The notes under the pieces: generated by a model
The model's database searches: none
Told to the model about the DNA's origin: nothing
The model's input: the letters and a program-made list of their open reading frames with translations, nothing else
Shown: positions 6,884 through 16,988 of the stretch, one piece after another
How positions within the stretch are numbered: position 1 is the stretch's first letter
Layout of the letters: each line of letters starts with the position of its first letter
Translations under genes and position numbers: made by a program
NCBI RefSeq assembly: GCF_001654455.1
Contig: NZ_CP015772.1
Location: forward strand, 3,968,001 to 4,032,000
Reading direction: 5' to 3'
Length of the DNA: 64,000 nucleotides
Source of the DNA: Niabella ginsenosidivorans
GTDB lineage: Bacteria > Bacteroidota > Bacteroidia > Chitinophagales > Chitinophagaceae

Positions 6884-8314
6884 TTACAACAATGCTGCTG
6901 TTTCAACCACTGCATCAAATATCTTTCCGGCGTTCAGGATGTTATTGGGGTCAAAGGCCCTTTTAATTTCACGCATCAGCTGCATCTGGCGCTGTTCAAA
7001 AACAATATCCATATAGGTCTTCTGGATCAGCCCAATGCCGTGCTCACCACTGATGGTGCCGCCCAAACTTTTTACTAATTTAAACAATTCCCTAAGAACC
7101 GCGTTCATTTCAGGGTCATCCAAACTGTTTTTATTGCCTTCTTTCTTTATGCGTACATGCAGGTTACCATCGCCTGCATGTCCGTAGCAGACGGCATGGA
7201 AGTTGTATTTTTTTCCCAGCTCCTTTACTCCCTTTATAAGCTTTGGCAGCTCTGCACGGGGCACCACTGTATCTTCTTCTATTGTATACCCCACCGATTT
7301 AACGGCTTCGGCCGTTCTTCTGCGTAGTTTCCACAATTCCTCTTTTTGCTGGGAATCGTCCGCAAAAAATAATTCGCCTGCTTCATATTGTTCCAGCAGC
7401 ATTGCGATCTGCTCCATTTCCTGCATCAGCACTTCCTGGTTGTTTCCATCAACCTCTACAATTAAATGCGCCGCAATGGTATCATTTACCGGTACTACAT
7501 AACTGTCTACCATGCTGCTGACAATCTTTAATGCATCAATTTCCACCAGTTCCAGTGCGCTTGGATTAAATCCTGCCCTGAATATGGCACTCACTGCCTC
7601 GCTCGCTTTTTCCAGAGACGCAAAAGGGGCCAGCATCAGCAGGTCATATTTGGGCAGGGGGATCAACCGCAATACGATCTTTGTAACTACTGCCAGCGTT
7701 CCCTCACTCCCAACAATCAATTGTGTTAAATTGTAGCCGGTAACATTCTTTAAAACGTTCGCCCCTGTCCATATAATTTCTCCTGTAGGCAATACCACCT
7801 CCAGGTTCAGCACATAATCTTTTACAACACCATACTTCACCGCCTTGGGGCCGCCGCTGTTCTCTGCTATATTGCCACCGATAAAACAGGTGCCCCGGCT
7901 GCTGGGATCAGGTGGATAAAACAACCCTTTTTCTTTTACGGCATTCTGCAATACCTCTGTAATGACCCCTGGTTCTGTTGTCACCTGCAGGTTCCGCTCA
8001 TCAATTTCAATAATACTGTTTAACCGTTCGGTGGAAAGCACCACACCGCCTAAATGCGGCAGTGCCCCGCCACTTAAGCCGGTACCGCCACCTCTTGGAG
8101 TAACGGGGATCAGGTCCCGGTTACAGATTTTAAACAATTCTGAGATTTCTTCCGCAGTTCGGGGTTTCAGCACAACATCCGGAATAAAATGCAGGGTTTC
8201 GGTCTGATCGTGTGAATAATCTGCTAATGAATCTTCGTCTACAAGTACATTTGCATTGCCCACAATTTGTTTAAATGCTTCAATATGCTGGGCGGTAATC
8301 TTTTTTTCGGCCAT
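6884..8314 (-). CDS. GlcD-like FAD-binding 2-hydroxy-acid oxidase/dehydrogenase
   Basis: This 476-residue protein has a PCMH-type FAD-binding domain (about 25-215) with VTPRGGGTGLSGGALP and CFIGGNIAENSGGPKAVKYG. A C-terminal FAD-linked oxidase domain follows (about 230-470) with GHAGDGNLHVRI and SGEHGIG, both typical of the glycolate oxidase GlcD / D-lactate dehydrogenase group. The enzyme should oxidise a D-2-hydroxy acid (glycolate or D-lactate) and pass electrons to the respiratory chain. There is no Fe-S subunit (GlcF) or GlcE gene next to it, so the substrate is uncertain. It leads the minus-strand group of 6183-8314. Confidence 0.9.
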   Translation of the reverse strand: MAEKKITAQHIEAFKQIVGNANVLVDEDSLADYSHDQTETLHFIPDVVLKPRTAEEISELFKICNRDLIPVTPRGGGTGLSGGALPHLGGVVLSTERLNSIIEIDERNLQVTTEPGVITEVLQNAVKEKGLFYPPDPSSRGTCFIGGNIAENSGGPKAVKYGVVKDYVLNLEVVLPTGEIIWTGANVLKNVTGYNLTQLIVGSEGTLAVVTKIVLRLIPLPKYDLLMLAPFASLEKASEAVSAIFRAGFNPSALELVEIDALKIVSSMVDSYVVPVNDTIAAHLIVEVDGNNQEVLMQEMEQIAMLLEQYEAGELFFADDSQQKEELWKLRRRTAEAVKSVGYTIEEDTVVPRAELPKLIKGVKELGKKYNFHAVCYGHAGDGNLHVRIKKEGNKNSLDDPEMNAVLRELFKLVKSLGGTISGEHGIGLIQKTYMDIVFEQRQMQLMREIKRAFDPNNILNAGKIFDAVVETAALL

Positions 8315-8723
8315 TATTTGTGAATAGTCTATAAATTAAGGAGGCCAAATTTCGGGGAAAAAGAGCAAAGGAAAAAATCGGCTTTATTGGAGGCAGGGTG
8401 CCTGCATAAATCTGTGTTTCTGCCACTGATGCTTATTTCAGCATCTAAAATGGCGCCTGATTGTCAATAGATTCTGAAACAAGTTCAGAACGACACTCAA
8501 CATATGGACAAACTTTTGGGTCGGCCCCGGGGGGACTATCGGGGTTGACGAAGACCCTTGATTGTTTATATCCCGTCAGGCTATTTAATGACCCATTTCA
8601 AATGGGCTGAACGTGAATGTATTAGATCGTCATCCGAGCTATCGGATCCGAGCGCAGCCCCCCAACTGGCCGATAGGCGGGGAGGCATCAAGGGCCTTTT
8701 GGGTCAGCACCGGCAATTGTATC
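8315..8723. other. Gene-free interval with dispersed repeats
   Basis: No plausible gene is seen. It holds a copy of the hairpin family B repeat (8423-8499: TTATTTCAGCATCTAAAATG, then CAATAGATTCTGAAAC and CAGAACGACACTC). Two direct copies of CTTTTGGGTC(A/G)G lie at 8513-8524 and near 8699. A near-palindrome ATCCGAGCTATCGGAT sits at 8632-8647. Inverted AGACCCTTGAT / ATCAAGGGCCT arms lie at about 8551 and 8688. Such a mosaic suggests repeated insertion of small non-coding elements. Confidence 0.6.
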
Positions 8724-10835
8724 CTAAGAAATTTTGCTCCAGGCGGTCTTCCCTTTTTGAGAATGCAAAAAGTTCCTCATCATTTCATGCCCGGGCTGCG
8801 ACAGGTCAGGATCTTCCTTTAAGATCCGTTCACAAAGCTCTTTTGCAGTGTTGACCATTACCCGGTCGTTTACAATATCCGCCAGTTTAAAGCTCAATAT
8901 CCCGCTTTGCCTTGTACCTTCAATATCCCCGGGACCCCGCAGTTCCAGGTCCTTTTCCGCAATAACAAAACCATTACCGGTGCTGGTCATAATTTTCATA
9001 CGCTCCCGCGCCTCATTGCCCAGCTTCTTACCGGTAAGCAGGATGCAATAGCTTTTTTCCGCGCCCCGGCCTACCCTCCCGCGCAGCTGGTGCAATTGTG
9101 AAAGCCCGAATTTCTCAGCGCTTTCGATCAGCATTACCGATGCATTAGGCACATTTACCCCCACCTCAATAACTGTGGTGGCCACCATGATCTGCGTATC
9201 ATGCACCACAAAACGCCGCATGTTTTCGTCTTTCTGATGCACCGGCATTTTACCATGTACCATACTGATCCAGTATTGCGGTTCAGGAAAATAGGTCTTT
9301 ACCACGTCATAGCCTTCCATGAGATTTTCATAATCCAGCTTTTCGCTTTCTTCAATCAGGGGGAAAATAATATATACCTGTCTGCCCAGTGCGATCTCTG
9401 CTTTTAAAAAATCCATTACCAGGCTGCGGTCATTTTCATAACGGTGCACGGTCTGTACCGGTTTCCTTCCCGGTGGCAGTTCATCAATCACACTGTAATC
9501 CAGGTCGCCATAAGCGGTCATTGCCAGTGTGCGAGGGATGGGCGTTGCGGTCATCACCAGCACATGCGGTGGCAGGGTTGCTTTTTCCCAAAGCCTTGCA
9601 CGTTGCGCCACTCCAAAGCGGTGCTGCTCATCAATAATGACCAGCCCCAGGTTATGGAACTGAACAGGGTCTTCTATAACCGCATGCGTACCTATCAGAA
9701 TCGTTATTTCGCCCGCCGCCAGCTTCTCTAAAATACGTTTGCGCTCTTTTCCCTTTGTTGTTCCTGTTAAAATAGCCACTTCCGCAGGCAGCGGTTCCAG
9801 CAATTCCTTTATGCCCTGGAAGTGCTGCCGGGCAAGGATCTCCGTAGGCGCCATTAATACGGACTGATAGCCATTGTCTGCTGCCAGCAGCATGCTCAGC
9901 AGCGCTACAATGGTTTTACCGCTGCCCACATCTCCCTGCAGCAGGCGGTTCATTTGTTTTCCCCGGCCGGTATCCACCCGTATTTCTTTCAGCACTTTTT
10001 TTTGGGCATTGGTCAGCTCAAAAGGCAGGTGCTGGTTATAAAAGCGATTGAACAGATCCCCTACTTTTTCAAAAACGACACCTTTTGAGAAACGATGCCG
10101 CTCCAGGCGTACCAAATTCAGCCGCAACTGGGCAAAAAATATTTCCTCAAATTTTAACCGCCGCACAGCGCCTTCATATGCTGTTGTATTCTTTGGAAAA
10201 TGGATGTTCTGATAGGCCTGGAAACGGGGCATTAATTTTAGTTCTTCCAGCATTGACGGCGGCAGGTTTTCAGGAATATCTTTTTCAGAAAGATGCTGCA
10301 GCAGCACCGAGGTTAGTTTGCTTATCTGCCGCCCGCCTAAATATTTTGATTTTAATTTTTCAGTTGACGGATAAATGGGCTCCAGGAAATCCTTTCCTTT
10401 TATTTTTTCCGGATCCCAGGGCTCCATTTCAGGATGCACCATCTGCGGCTTGCCCATAAAGAAAGATACCCGGCCATATACCAGGTAGGGCTGACCGGGC
10501 TGGATGATCTTTTTTATAAGGTTGATGCTCTGAAACCAGACCAGGTCCAGGGTTCCCGTTTTATCCTGTAACAGAGAGACCAGCCGGCGGCCTCTTTTTT
10601 CACCGGCCGTTTCAAGCGGCGCAAGAATACCGGCCACTTGTACATATTCATCACGCGGGCTTATATTGCCAATAGGAGTAAGTTTCGTTTTATCAATATG
10701 ACGAAAGGGGAAGTGATGCAGCAGGTCATTAAACGTAAAAATGTTCAGCTCCTTCTGCAACAGCTCTGCACGCTGCGGCCCAACACCTTTTAAGTAGGCA
10801 ACAGGGCTTGATAATATGTTATTACTCCCTGAAAT
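8724..10835 (-). CDS. recG: ATP-dependent DNA helicase RecG
   Basis: RecG remodels stalled forks and branched DNA. The protein has the wedge/OB domain at the N-terminus and superfamily 2 helicase motifs: Walker A in GDVGSGKTIVALL, the DEQHRFG box (motif II, a RecG hallmark), TATPIPRTLAM (motif III) and the QLRGRVGRG region (motif VI). The start is odd. The frame is open up to 10907, yet contains no ATG or GTG. A TTG at 10760 would remove the conserved YLKGVGPQRAELL segment that RecG proteins have before the wedge. The best starts by conservation are ATT at 10835 (used here, 703 residues), ATT at 10856 or CTG at 10880. It is downstream of the flippase gene, 79 bases away. Confidence 0.93.
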   Translation of the reverse strand: MSGSNNILSSPVAYLKGVGPQRAELLQKELNIFTFNDLLHHFPFRHIDKTKLTPIGNISPRDEYVQVAGILAPLETAGEKRGRRLVSLLQDKTGTLDLVWFQSINLIKKIIQPGQPYLVYGRVSFFMGKPQMVHPEMEPWDPEKIKGKDFLEPIYPSTEKLKSKYLGGRQISKLTSVLLQHLSEKDIPENLPPSMLEELKLMPRFQAYQNIHFPKNTTAYEGAVRRLKFEEIFFAQLRLNLVRLERHRFSKGVVFEKVGDLFNRFYNQHLPFELTNAQKKVLKEIRVDTGRGKQMNRLLQGDVGSGKTIVALLSMLLAADNGYQSVLMAPTEILARQHFQGIKELLEPLPAEVAILTGTTKGKERKRILEKLAAGEITILIGTHAVIEDPVQFHNLGLVIIDEQHRFGVAQRARLWEKATLPPHVLVMTATPIPRTLAMTAYGDLDYSVIDELPPGRKPVQTVHRYENDRSLVMDFLKAEIALGRQVYIIFPLIEESEKLDYENLMEGYDVVKTYFPEPQYWISMVHGKMPVHQKDENMRRFVVHDTQIMVATTVIEVGVNVPNASVMLIESAEKFGLSQLHQLRGRVGRGAEKSYCILLTGKKLGNEARERMKIMTSTGNGFVIAEKDLELRGPGDIEGTRQSGILSFKLADIVNDRVMVNTAKELCERILKEDPDLSQPGHEMMRNFLHSQKGKTAWSKIS

Positions 10836-10914
10836 AAATGCGCTTTTGACAAAAATAGAGGGTTTTTTTAGGTAAAACAGAACAACTTTTATAGCGGGGA
10901 AGGGCCATTAATAA

Positions 10915-12423
10915 TTACCGGAATAATCTGCCGACAACAGGCAGCGCCTGGAGCTCTTTCTTCTCAACCCTGCTTACGAAGTATAAGAACAGGCACATAA
11001 ATAGTGAAGCAAAGGCTGTCTTTAACCAGAAATTATGCGTGAACGATGTAATCTTTTTATTGATCAAAAAAAGTACTATTGTTATTACCAGATAGGCGAC
11101 CAGTTTTTTCCAGGCATAAGGAATGGGGTAATATTTTTGCCCTAATAAATACGCCAGAATTACCATGGTACCATAACACGTCATAGTGACCGTTGCACCG
11201 GCATACATTTCAAATTTCGGAATGAAGAAATAGTTGCCAATAATAGTAACCACGGCTCCTGCAGCGGTAATAATAATACCCCAGTACATTTTATCAGTGA
11301 GCTTATACCAGGCTGAAAGATTATAATAAATGCCGAGAAAAACATTCGCCATCAGTAAAATGGGAACAATTCCCAATCCTGAACGATATTTCTTACCGAT
11401 CATGTTCTGCCAGATGTGCAGGTAAAGTCCTGTAAAAAGGTACGCTACACACAACGTAATCACAAACCATTTCATTACGCGGGCATACACCTGCCTGGCG
11501 TTTGTGGCACTCTTTTGCCTGAAGAAAAAAGGCTCCCCTGCCATCCGAAACGCCTGTATGAACATAGTAATGAAAATAGATATTTTATAATTGGCAGAAT
11601 AAATTCCAACAATCTGCATATTCTCATCCATGGAATGCGGCAAAAAACTTTTTAGCATTTGCCGGTCCATTACTTCATTGATCATTCCCGCCAGGCCAAT
11701 GATGATCATGGGTGTGCTATAATGCACCACGGTTTTCCAAAGATCTTTATTGATTTTAAAACGAAAGCGCTTCCACTCCGGGTATAAAAAAAGAAAAACA
11801 AAGAAAGACTGTACCATATTAGCCAGCACCAGGAGCGTTACCCGGTTTTGATGCAGTACCCACCTGACAAGAAAGTTATTTGATTTTGAAAAATACTCAG
11901 GAATAAAATACACAAACAGAACCACCAACCCAATATTTACTACAATACCAAAAATCTTTATGAGGGCATATCGCCGCGGGCGATTCTCCTGGCGCAACTT
12001 CGCAAATGGTATAGTGGCTAATGTATCAAAAGCCATTACAAAAACCGTAATTACAATTACCTGCGGCAATTTGCCAATTTCAAGAAATTCACTGATGGGT
12101 TGACTATAATAAAGCAGAATGCCACTTAATAACAGGGTTGTAATTACGTGAGAACCAAATGTTGTGTTGAATAATTGCTTTTGGGATATGCCGGCATCAC
12201 TGCTAAACCGGAAAAATCCGGTTTCCAGGCCATATGTATAAATGATGTTTGCAACACCAATCCATGCATACAACAGGCTAAAATCACCATATTCCTTAAC
12301 CCCTTTTTGATCCACCATCAGGTAGGTTAAAATAGGGGTTAACAGAAAATTTAATAATCTGGCCATTACATTGCTTAGACCATACCAAATCGTTTGCCCT
12401 GCCAGTTGTTTAATGCCGCTCAA
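10915..12423 (-). CDS. Lipopolysaccharide/polysaccharide flippase (Wzx-like, MOP superfamily)
   Basis: This 502-residue integral membrane protein has about 14 hydrophobic segments. The N-terminal helix (KQLAGQTIWYGLSNVMARLL) is of the kind seen in polysaccharide biosynthesis (Wzx/MurJ-like) transporters of Bacteroidota, and a conserved GIVPILLMANVFLGIYYNLS stretch follows later. It should flip a lipid-linked glycan across the inner membrane. The start is TTG at 12423: an in-frame TAA lies five codons upstream and no ATG intervenes, while the conserved N-terminus begins just after the TTG. No glycan cluster surrounds it, so the substrate is unknown. Confidence 0.85.
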   Translation of the reverse strand: MSGIKQLAGQTIWYGLSNVMARLLNFLLTPILTYLMVDQKGVKEYGDFSLLYAWIGVANIIYTYGLETGFFRFSSDAGISQKQLFNTTFGSHVITTLLLSGILLYYSQPISEFLEIGKLPQVIVITVFVMAFDTLATIPFAKLRQENRPRRYALIKIFGIVVNIGLVVLFVYFIPEYFSKSNNFLVRWVLHQNRVTLLVLANMVQSFFVFLFLYPEWKRFRFKINKDLWKTVVHYSTPMIIIGLAGMINEVMDRQMLKSFLPHSMDENMQIVGIYSANYKISIFITMFIQAFRMAGEPFFFRQKSATNARQVYARVMKWFVITLCVAYLFTGLYLHIWQNMIGKKYRSGLGIVPILLMANVFLGIYYNLSAWYKLTDKMYWGIIITAAGAVVTIIGNYFFIPKFEMYAGATVTMTCYGTMVILAYLLGQKYYPIPYAWKKLVAYLVITIVLFLINKKITSFTHNFWLKTAFASLFMCLFLYFVSRVEKKELQALPVVGRLFR

Positions 12424-12778
12424 TGGATTCTTAAATTATTTGACAAATGTAGTGCACTTATTATAAATGGTAATAATTCCCGGGGGCGGGCGCATAAATC
12501 TGTAAAATACTCTGTAAAATACTTTGCCACGGTTACACGAATAAAAAAATACTATTCCTTACTTCAAAATGAGCACGAATAGCGCTGACTGGTGCTTATT
12601 TGTGCCTGCCCGGATGGGAAACAGGTGGATATTCGTGGCATTGTGAATAAAAACTCCTGATGACCAATTAGAGTAAAAAATAACTTGATGCGTTCGCCCG
12701 GATAACCCCTAAAATTTGGGCTTAGAGGAACAACTAATTAACTTCGCAATGCATCCATATATAAAAATACGAATTCAC
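12424..12778. other. Intergenic interval with a short tandem duplication
   Basis: Divergent spacer between the flippase gene and a secreted-protein gene. It contains a perfect 12-base tandem duplication CTGTAAAATACT (12500-12511 and 12512-12523) and a near -7 box TAACTTCG shortly before the downstream gene. No gene is seen. Confidence 0.5.
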
Positions 12779-13387
12779 ATGAAAAAGATCCTGTTAATCC
12801 TGGCTTTGTTTACTATGACCGGCTCTGTAACTTTTGGACAAAAAGCTTATGAAGGAAAAATAAAATATAAAAAAGCAGAGGAACCGGCTATTGTTATTGA
12901 ATACAATTATCCCCGGGAAGTGGTGGAAAACGCCTTAAAAGCAAAGATGGCGGACCTGCGTTTAACCGGGCAGGAAACCAGAGGCATCTTAACCTACCCC
13001 AACAGCGTTATTACTTCTATTACCCCCTCCAAACTCGACTATACATTTAAAACAGAACAAACCGGTAAGAGCGGCAACTGGAAAACCACATTGTATATGC
13101 TGATGGAAGGCGCCGGCAATATTTCCGGTGATGCCGTTGTACTGGCATCCAATGCCAAATCTTTCCTGGAAAGCCTGAATGATAATGTCCGCAGAAGCAA
13201 TACGATTCTCGAGATAAAAAAGCAGGAAGCCATTATGGTAGATGAAGAGCAAAAGCTAAAATCTTTGCAGGACGAGTACAGCGCGCTTGAAAAGAAAATG
13301 GAAGCCAATAAACAGGCACAGGCCGCCCAGGAAAAAGTGGTAGCGTCTCAAAAAAGCATCCTGGATGATCTGAAAGCGAAAAATTAG
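12779..13387 (+). CDS. Secreted coiled-coil protein of unknown function
   Basis: The protein is 202 residues from the ATG at 12779, chosen because it opens with a standard signal peptide (MKKILLILALFTMTGSVTFGQ); an upstream in-frame ATG at 12716 would bury it. The middle (about 20-130) is a soluble alpha/beta region with repeated Lys/Thr strands. The C-terminal third (about 140-200: EQKLKSLQDEYSALEKKMEA, then a Lys/Ala-rich helix) is a predicted coiled coil. It should be periplasmic. I do not recognise the family. Its first nine mature residues (KAYEGKIKY) recall the opening of GLPGLI-type secreted proteins, but the rest does not clearly match. Confidence 0.72.
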   Translation: MKKILLILALFTMTGSVTFGQKAYEGKIKYKKAEEPAIVIEYNYPREVVENALKAKMADLRLTGQETRGILTYPNSVITSITPSKLDYTFKTEQTGKSGNWKTTLYMLMEGAGNISGDAVVLASNAKSFLESLNDNVRRSNTILEIKKQEAIMVDEEQKLKSLQDEYSALEKKMEANKQAQAAQEKVVASQKSILDDLKAKN

Positions 13388-14071
13388 AAAGGGTATTCAT
13401 TCAGAGGCACAATATTATCTTATTAGGTCTACCAGAAAATGCAGGAGCGACGAAAATTGTATATCTCTAAAACTTACTGGGGAGCCGGACTTTGGAAATT
13501 TTTAATGCTCCTGCCACTTAAGGGTCTTTTTTCGTACCCTTTTAACGATAAACTTATATAAAGTTTATAGGTCGCCCCGATGGGGCTCCCGATCCGTATA
13601 AAATCCTTTTAACGGGAAATTGCCTCTATGAGGCAGCAGGCCCCGTGAGACTGAATGCAAGTAAAAAATCGGTTCCTGCCTGAATAAAAGAAGCTGTTTC
13701 AAAAGTCTGATACAGCCTCTTTTTGTTTGGTAAAGGCGATGAGAGCGCAAGATCAAATATGCGATTCTCAGAACCTTCAAAAACCTCTTGATACACGCTC
13801 AGCCTGTTTTAAGCGCTTTACTGTAATGATGATTGAAAAGCTGCAACGGGTTCAACAAAGAAACAATGGATATGAAAATCAATAGTCCTTCAAAATGGGT
13901 GTTTTTATAAAAAAATGCATTTTGTAACCAGTAAATCCTCCTGAAAGGCAATTCCTGCCTGTATTTCATATTTTCGGAGCAACCTCATTAAATATTATAA
14001 TCGCCTGCGGCGATAAGATAACAATGCGAAGCGTTGTCGCTTCACATAGCACATGCCTCTCACAGCGTCTT
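13388..14071. other. 684-base gene-free interval
   Basis: No convincing gene on either strand; a 71-codon minus-strand frame (13565-13780) lacks any family signature. A GCCCC-GAT-GGGGC hairpin is at 13574-13586. The segment ATAAAAGAAGCTGTTTCAAA with a following gatacagcctctttttg (about 13683-13727) resembles the ends of some Bacteroidota insertion sequences, but no transposase is present. It may be an eroded mobile element. Confidence 0.4.
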
Positions 14072-15241
14072 TTATTTTATTTCCTGTAAACTTCCATTAA
14101 AATATTTAAGGAAATACAGTTTTTTATTTTCGTAGTAATCAATTTTATTTTCTTTGCTTACCGGTTCTATATCCAGGTCATAAAATATCCTGAACTGGTT
14201 GCTTTCCAGCATACCGGGCACATTACCATTGTATTGATCCAGCAAATGCCCGAAACGATACACCAGTCCGAATCCCCTGAAAACAAGATCTGAGGGGCGT
14301 GCAAACATTTTTGAACTGTAATAGGTGCTGATGTTACGGCTTGCCACATCGGTGCGGGGGTTATAAAAGGGATTGCTGTAAATAAGGCTTAGTCCTTTGT
14401 ATTTTGAAAAGTCCAGGTTATCCCAGGTGGGCATGCCCATTACCGTTATCGGCGAATAGGTTTTACCAAATCTTGCAAGCTGTGTTAACAGCCTGTCTGC
14501 ATAGTTATTATCCAGCGATCCTATAACAAATAGCGAGGATCTGCCTTTTACCAAATTAGCAGCTACCTGCGCCTGGGAAAGGGTATCTCTTACCTCCACA
14601 AATTTTATATGCATTGCGGTGCTCCTGTCGGCCTTGTTTAAAGTTTCAAAAACGGACCGCAGGTAATTCTCTGATGCGCCTTTGCGGGTAAGATAGGTAA
14701 TCTGCTGGCCTGGATAGTTCTTTTTGAGGTAGGCATAGATCTGCTCCCCCTGTGTAGGCAGGGTGGGGTTCAGTACTACAAAATAAGGATTATTGCGTAC
14801 GTTACCGTCGTTGGGCACCGTGGCATTAATAACAGTAATCTTTTTGGAAGCAGCCAGCTTTGCCAGTGTTCCCAGCTCATTTAATGAGCAATAGGCTATA
14901 ATCAGTTCCACCCCGTCTGTAGCCGCCTTATTAAACTGGCTTTCAATGTTCTGTCGGGATGATTTGGAATCATAGATATAAACGTCCAGCGGAATGTTCT
15001 GTGCGTTCAACGAATCAATTGCCATTGAAACGCCATGGTAAAACTCCAGTCCGGGTATTGAGGCCTTGGGAAAGGACCTGTTATCATAATTATAGCTGCC
15101 ATCAGGGCCAAAAGCATTATCCAGGTACAGCGGAGTAAAAACGGCCAGCTTATGACGGTTACCGGCAGCCCCCGTAACCTGGGCAGCAACAGGTAACAGG
15201 CCGGTTACCAGAAGGAACACTAATAAAAAAAATTGCTTCAT
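14072..15241 (-). CDS. Secreted protein with type I periplasmic-binding-protein fold
   Basis: This 389-residue protein has a signal peptide (MKQFFLLVFLLVTGLLPVAAQ) and then a Leu/Ile/Val-binding-like core: KLAVFTPLYLDNAF, FYHGVSMAIDSLN, a Rossmann-like VELIIAYCSLNEL, VINATVPNDG, and QQITYLTRKG in the second lobe. In this fold a ligand is held between two lobes. In Bacteroidota such proteins occur without ABC permeases and may act in envelope sensing or peptidoglycan-related roles. No transporter gene is adjacent. It lies downstream of guaA on the same strand, 55 bases away. The ligand is unknown. Confidence 0.75.
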   Translation of the reverse strand: MKQFFLLVFLLVTGLLPVAAQVTGAAGNRHKLAVFTPLYLDNAFGPDGSYNYDNRSFPKASIPGLEFYHGVSMAIDSLNAQNIPLDVYIYDSKSSRQNIESQFNKAATDGVELIIAYCSLNELGTLAKLAASKKITVINATVPNDGNVRNNPYFVVLNPTLPTQGEQIYAYLKKNYPGQQITYLTRKGASENYLRSVFETLNKADRSTAMHIKFVEVRDTLSQAQVAANLVKGRSSLFVIGSLDNNYADRLLTQLARFGKTYSPITVMGMPTWDNLDFSKYKGLSLIYSNPFYNPRTDVASRNISTYYSSKMFARPSDLVFRGFGLVYRFGHLLDQYNGNVPGMLESNQFRIFYDLDIEPVSKENKIDYYENKKLYFLKYFNGSLQEIK

Positions 15242-15296
15242 AGTTTACAAGAATATTTATCCCATTAAACAGATGGGCACTTATTACCTGCAAATA

Positions 15297-16832
15297 TTAT
15301 TCCCATTCTATAGTGGCCGGGGGCTTACTGCTGATATCGTAAACCACACGGTTAATGCCCCTTACATTATTACAGATCTCATTGGAAACATTTGCAAGAA
15401 ATTCATAAGGCAAATGCGCCCAGTCTGCCGTCATACCGTCTACACTGGTAACTGCGCGCAGCGCAACAGTGTATTCGTAAGTACGCTCATCTCCCATTAC
15501 CCCTACGCTTTTTACCGGTAATAAGATTGTTCCTGCCTGCCAAACCGTTGCATACAGATCATTTTCTTTCAGCGCTTTTATATAAATATCATCTGCTTCC
15601 TGCAACAATTTTACCTTTTCTTCTGTTACCTCCCCCAAAATGCGGATAGCCAGTCCTGGTCCGGGAAAGGGGTGACGGTCAATAAGGTTGGACGGAATGC
15701 CCAGTTCCCTTCCCACTTTTCGTACCTCATCCTTAAACAGGAAACGCAATGGTTCTACGAGCTCCAGGTGCATTTTTTCGGGCAAACCACCTACGTTATG
15801 ATGCGATTTAATGGTAACCGAAGGGCCATGTACTGAAACGCTTTCAATTACATCCGGATAAATGGTGCCCTGGCCCAGAAAATCAATGCCGCTAAGCTGC
15901 TTGGCCTCCTGCTGAAACACATCAATAAATAAACGGCCGATGATCTTCCGCTTGGCCTCCGGATCCGGGTTGCCCTTTAACTCTTTATAAAATAATTGCC
16001 GGGCATCAACACCTTTTATATTCAGTCCCAGTTGTTTATAGGTTTCCAGTACCTGTTCAAACTCTCCTTTCCGTAAAACCCCGTTATCTACAAAGATCCC
16101 GTAGAGGTGGTCACCAATAGCTTTATGAATAAGTGTGGCCGCCACAGTGCTGTCTACACCGCCGCTCAGTGCCATAATCACTTTCCGGTTGCCAATCTTT
16201 TCTTTCAACTGGCTGATCGTGTCCGTAATAAAGTGGGCGGGGGTCCAATCCTGGCTGCACCCGCAGATATTTACCAAAAAGTTGTGCAGGATATTCTTTC
16301 CTTCCACACTATGATGCACTTCCGGGTGAAACTGCAATCCATACAACGGGTGCGGGGCTTTACTGTACTTAAATGCTGCCACCGGAATGCTTTCTGTTGT
16401 AGCCAGCACCTCAAAATCTGCCGGCAGTTCCAGAATGCTATCGCCATGGCTCATCCATACCTGGCTTTTATCCGGTACGCCCCTTAATACCACATCTTTT
16501 GCACCTTTTACTTCCATCTGGGCCCGGCCATACTCCCTTTTGTTACTCTTTTCCACCCTGCCTCCATAAAGCTTTGTGGCAAGTTGTGCTCCATAGCAGA
16601 TCCCCAAAACAGGCACCTGTTCTGCCATACCTTTCAGGTTAATAACCGGCGCATTCGTATCGTTTACCGAAAATGGTGAACCGGAAAGAATGATTCCTTT
16701 TAAATTGCCGTCAAATTCAAAGGTTTTAGAGTAAGGGAGTATTTCGCAATAAACATTGGCTTCTCTTACACAGCGGGCGATCAGCTGTGTATATTGAGAG
16801 CCAAAATCAAGGATTAAGATTTTTTCGGTCAT
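15297..16832 (-). CDS. guaA: GMP synthase (glutamine-hydrolysing)
   Basis: The 511-residue protein has the full two-enzyme layout. The N-terminal class I glutamine amidotransferase has its nucleophile Cys in GICYGAQL and the His/Glu pair in [10 protein letters not shown]. The ATP-pyrophosphatase domain has the P-loop [12 protein letters not shown] near residue 225. The C-terminal dimerisation domain ends in [18 protein letters not shown]. It converts XMP, glutamine and ATP to GMP in the cytoplasm, the last step of guanine nucleotide synthesis. Its length is typical of the family. Confidence 0.98.
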   Translation of the reverse strand: MTEKILILDFGSQYTQLIARCVREANVYCEILPYSKTFEFDGNLKGIILSGSPFSVNDTNAPVINLKGMAEQVPVLGICYGAQLATKLYGGRVEKSNKREYGRAQMEVKGAKDVVLRGVPDKSQVWMSHGDSILELPADFEVLATTESIPVAAFKYSKAPHPLYGLQFHPEVHHSVEGKNILHNFLVNICGCSQDWTPAHFITDTISQLKEKIGNRKVIMALSGGVDSTVAATLIHKAIGDHLYGIFVDNGVLRKGEFEQVLETYKQLGLNIKGVDARQLFYKELKGNPDPEAKRKIIGRLFIDVFQQEAKQLSGIDFLGQGTIYPDVIESVSVHGPSVTIKSHHNVGGLPEKMHLELVEPLRFLFKDEVRKVGRELGIPSNLIDRHPFPGPGLAIRILGEVTEEKVKLLQEADDIYIKALKENDLYATVWQAGTILLPVKSVGVMGDERTYEYTVALRAVTSVDGMTADWAHLPYEFLANVSNEICNNVRGINRVVYDISSKPPATIEWE

Positions 16833-16988
16833 GATGCGGCGAAGTTAATAAAATCAGGCTGACATATTAGTAATATATTTATGAAGCAATGGTGATATTA
16901 TTTTTAACAGCAGGAAAACCGGTATTACCTATTTTAAGGTTAAAAAGGGGAACGGCATTCCTGATATTTTAAACCCAAAAATACACGG

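Noticed and set aside
8558-8854. 98-codon plus-strand frame over the recG 3' end
   Set aside because: It overlaps recG on the opposite strand and repeat DNA, and shows no protein-like pattern.
13565-13780. 71-codon minus-strand frame in the 13.4-14.1 kb spacer
   Set aside because: No domain, signal peptide or ribosome-binding context; composition fits non-coding DNA.
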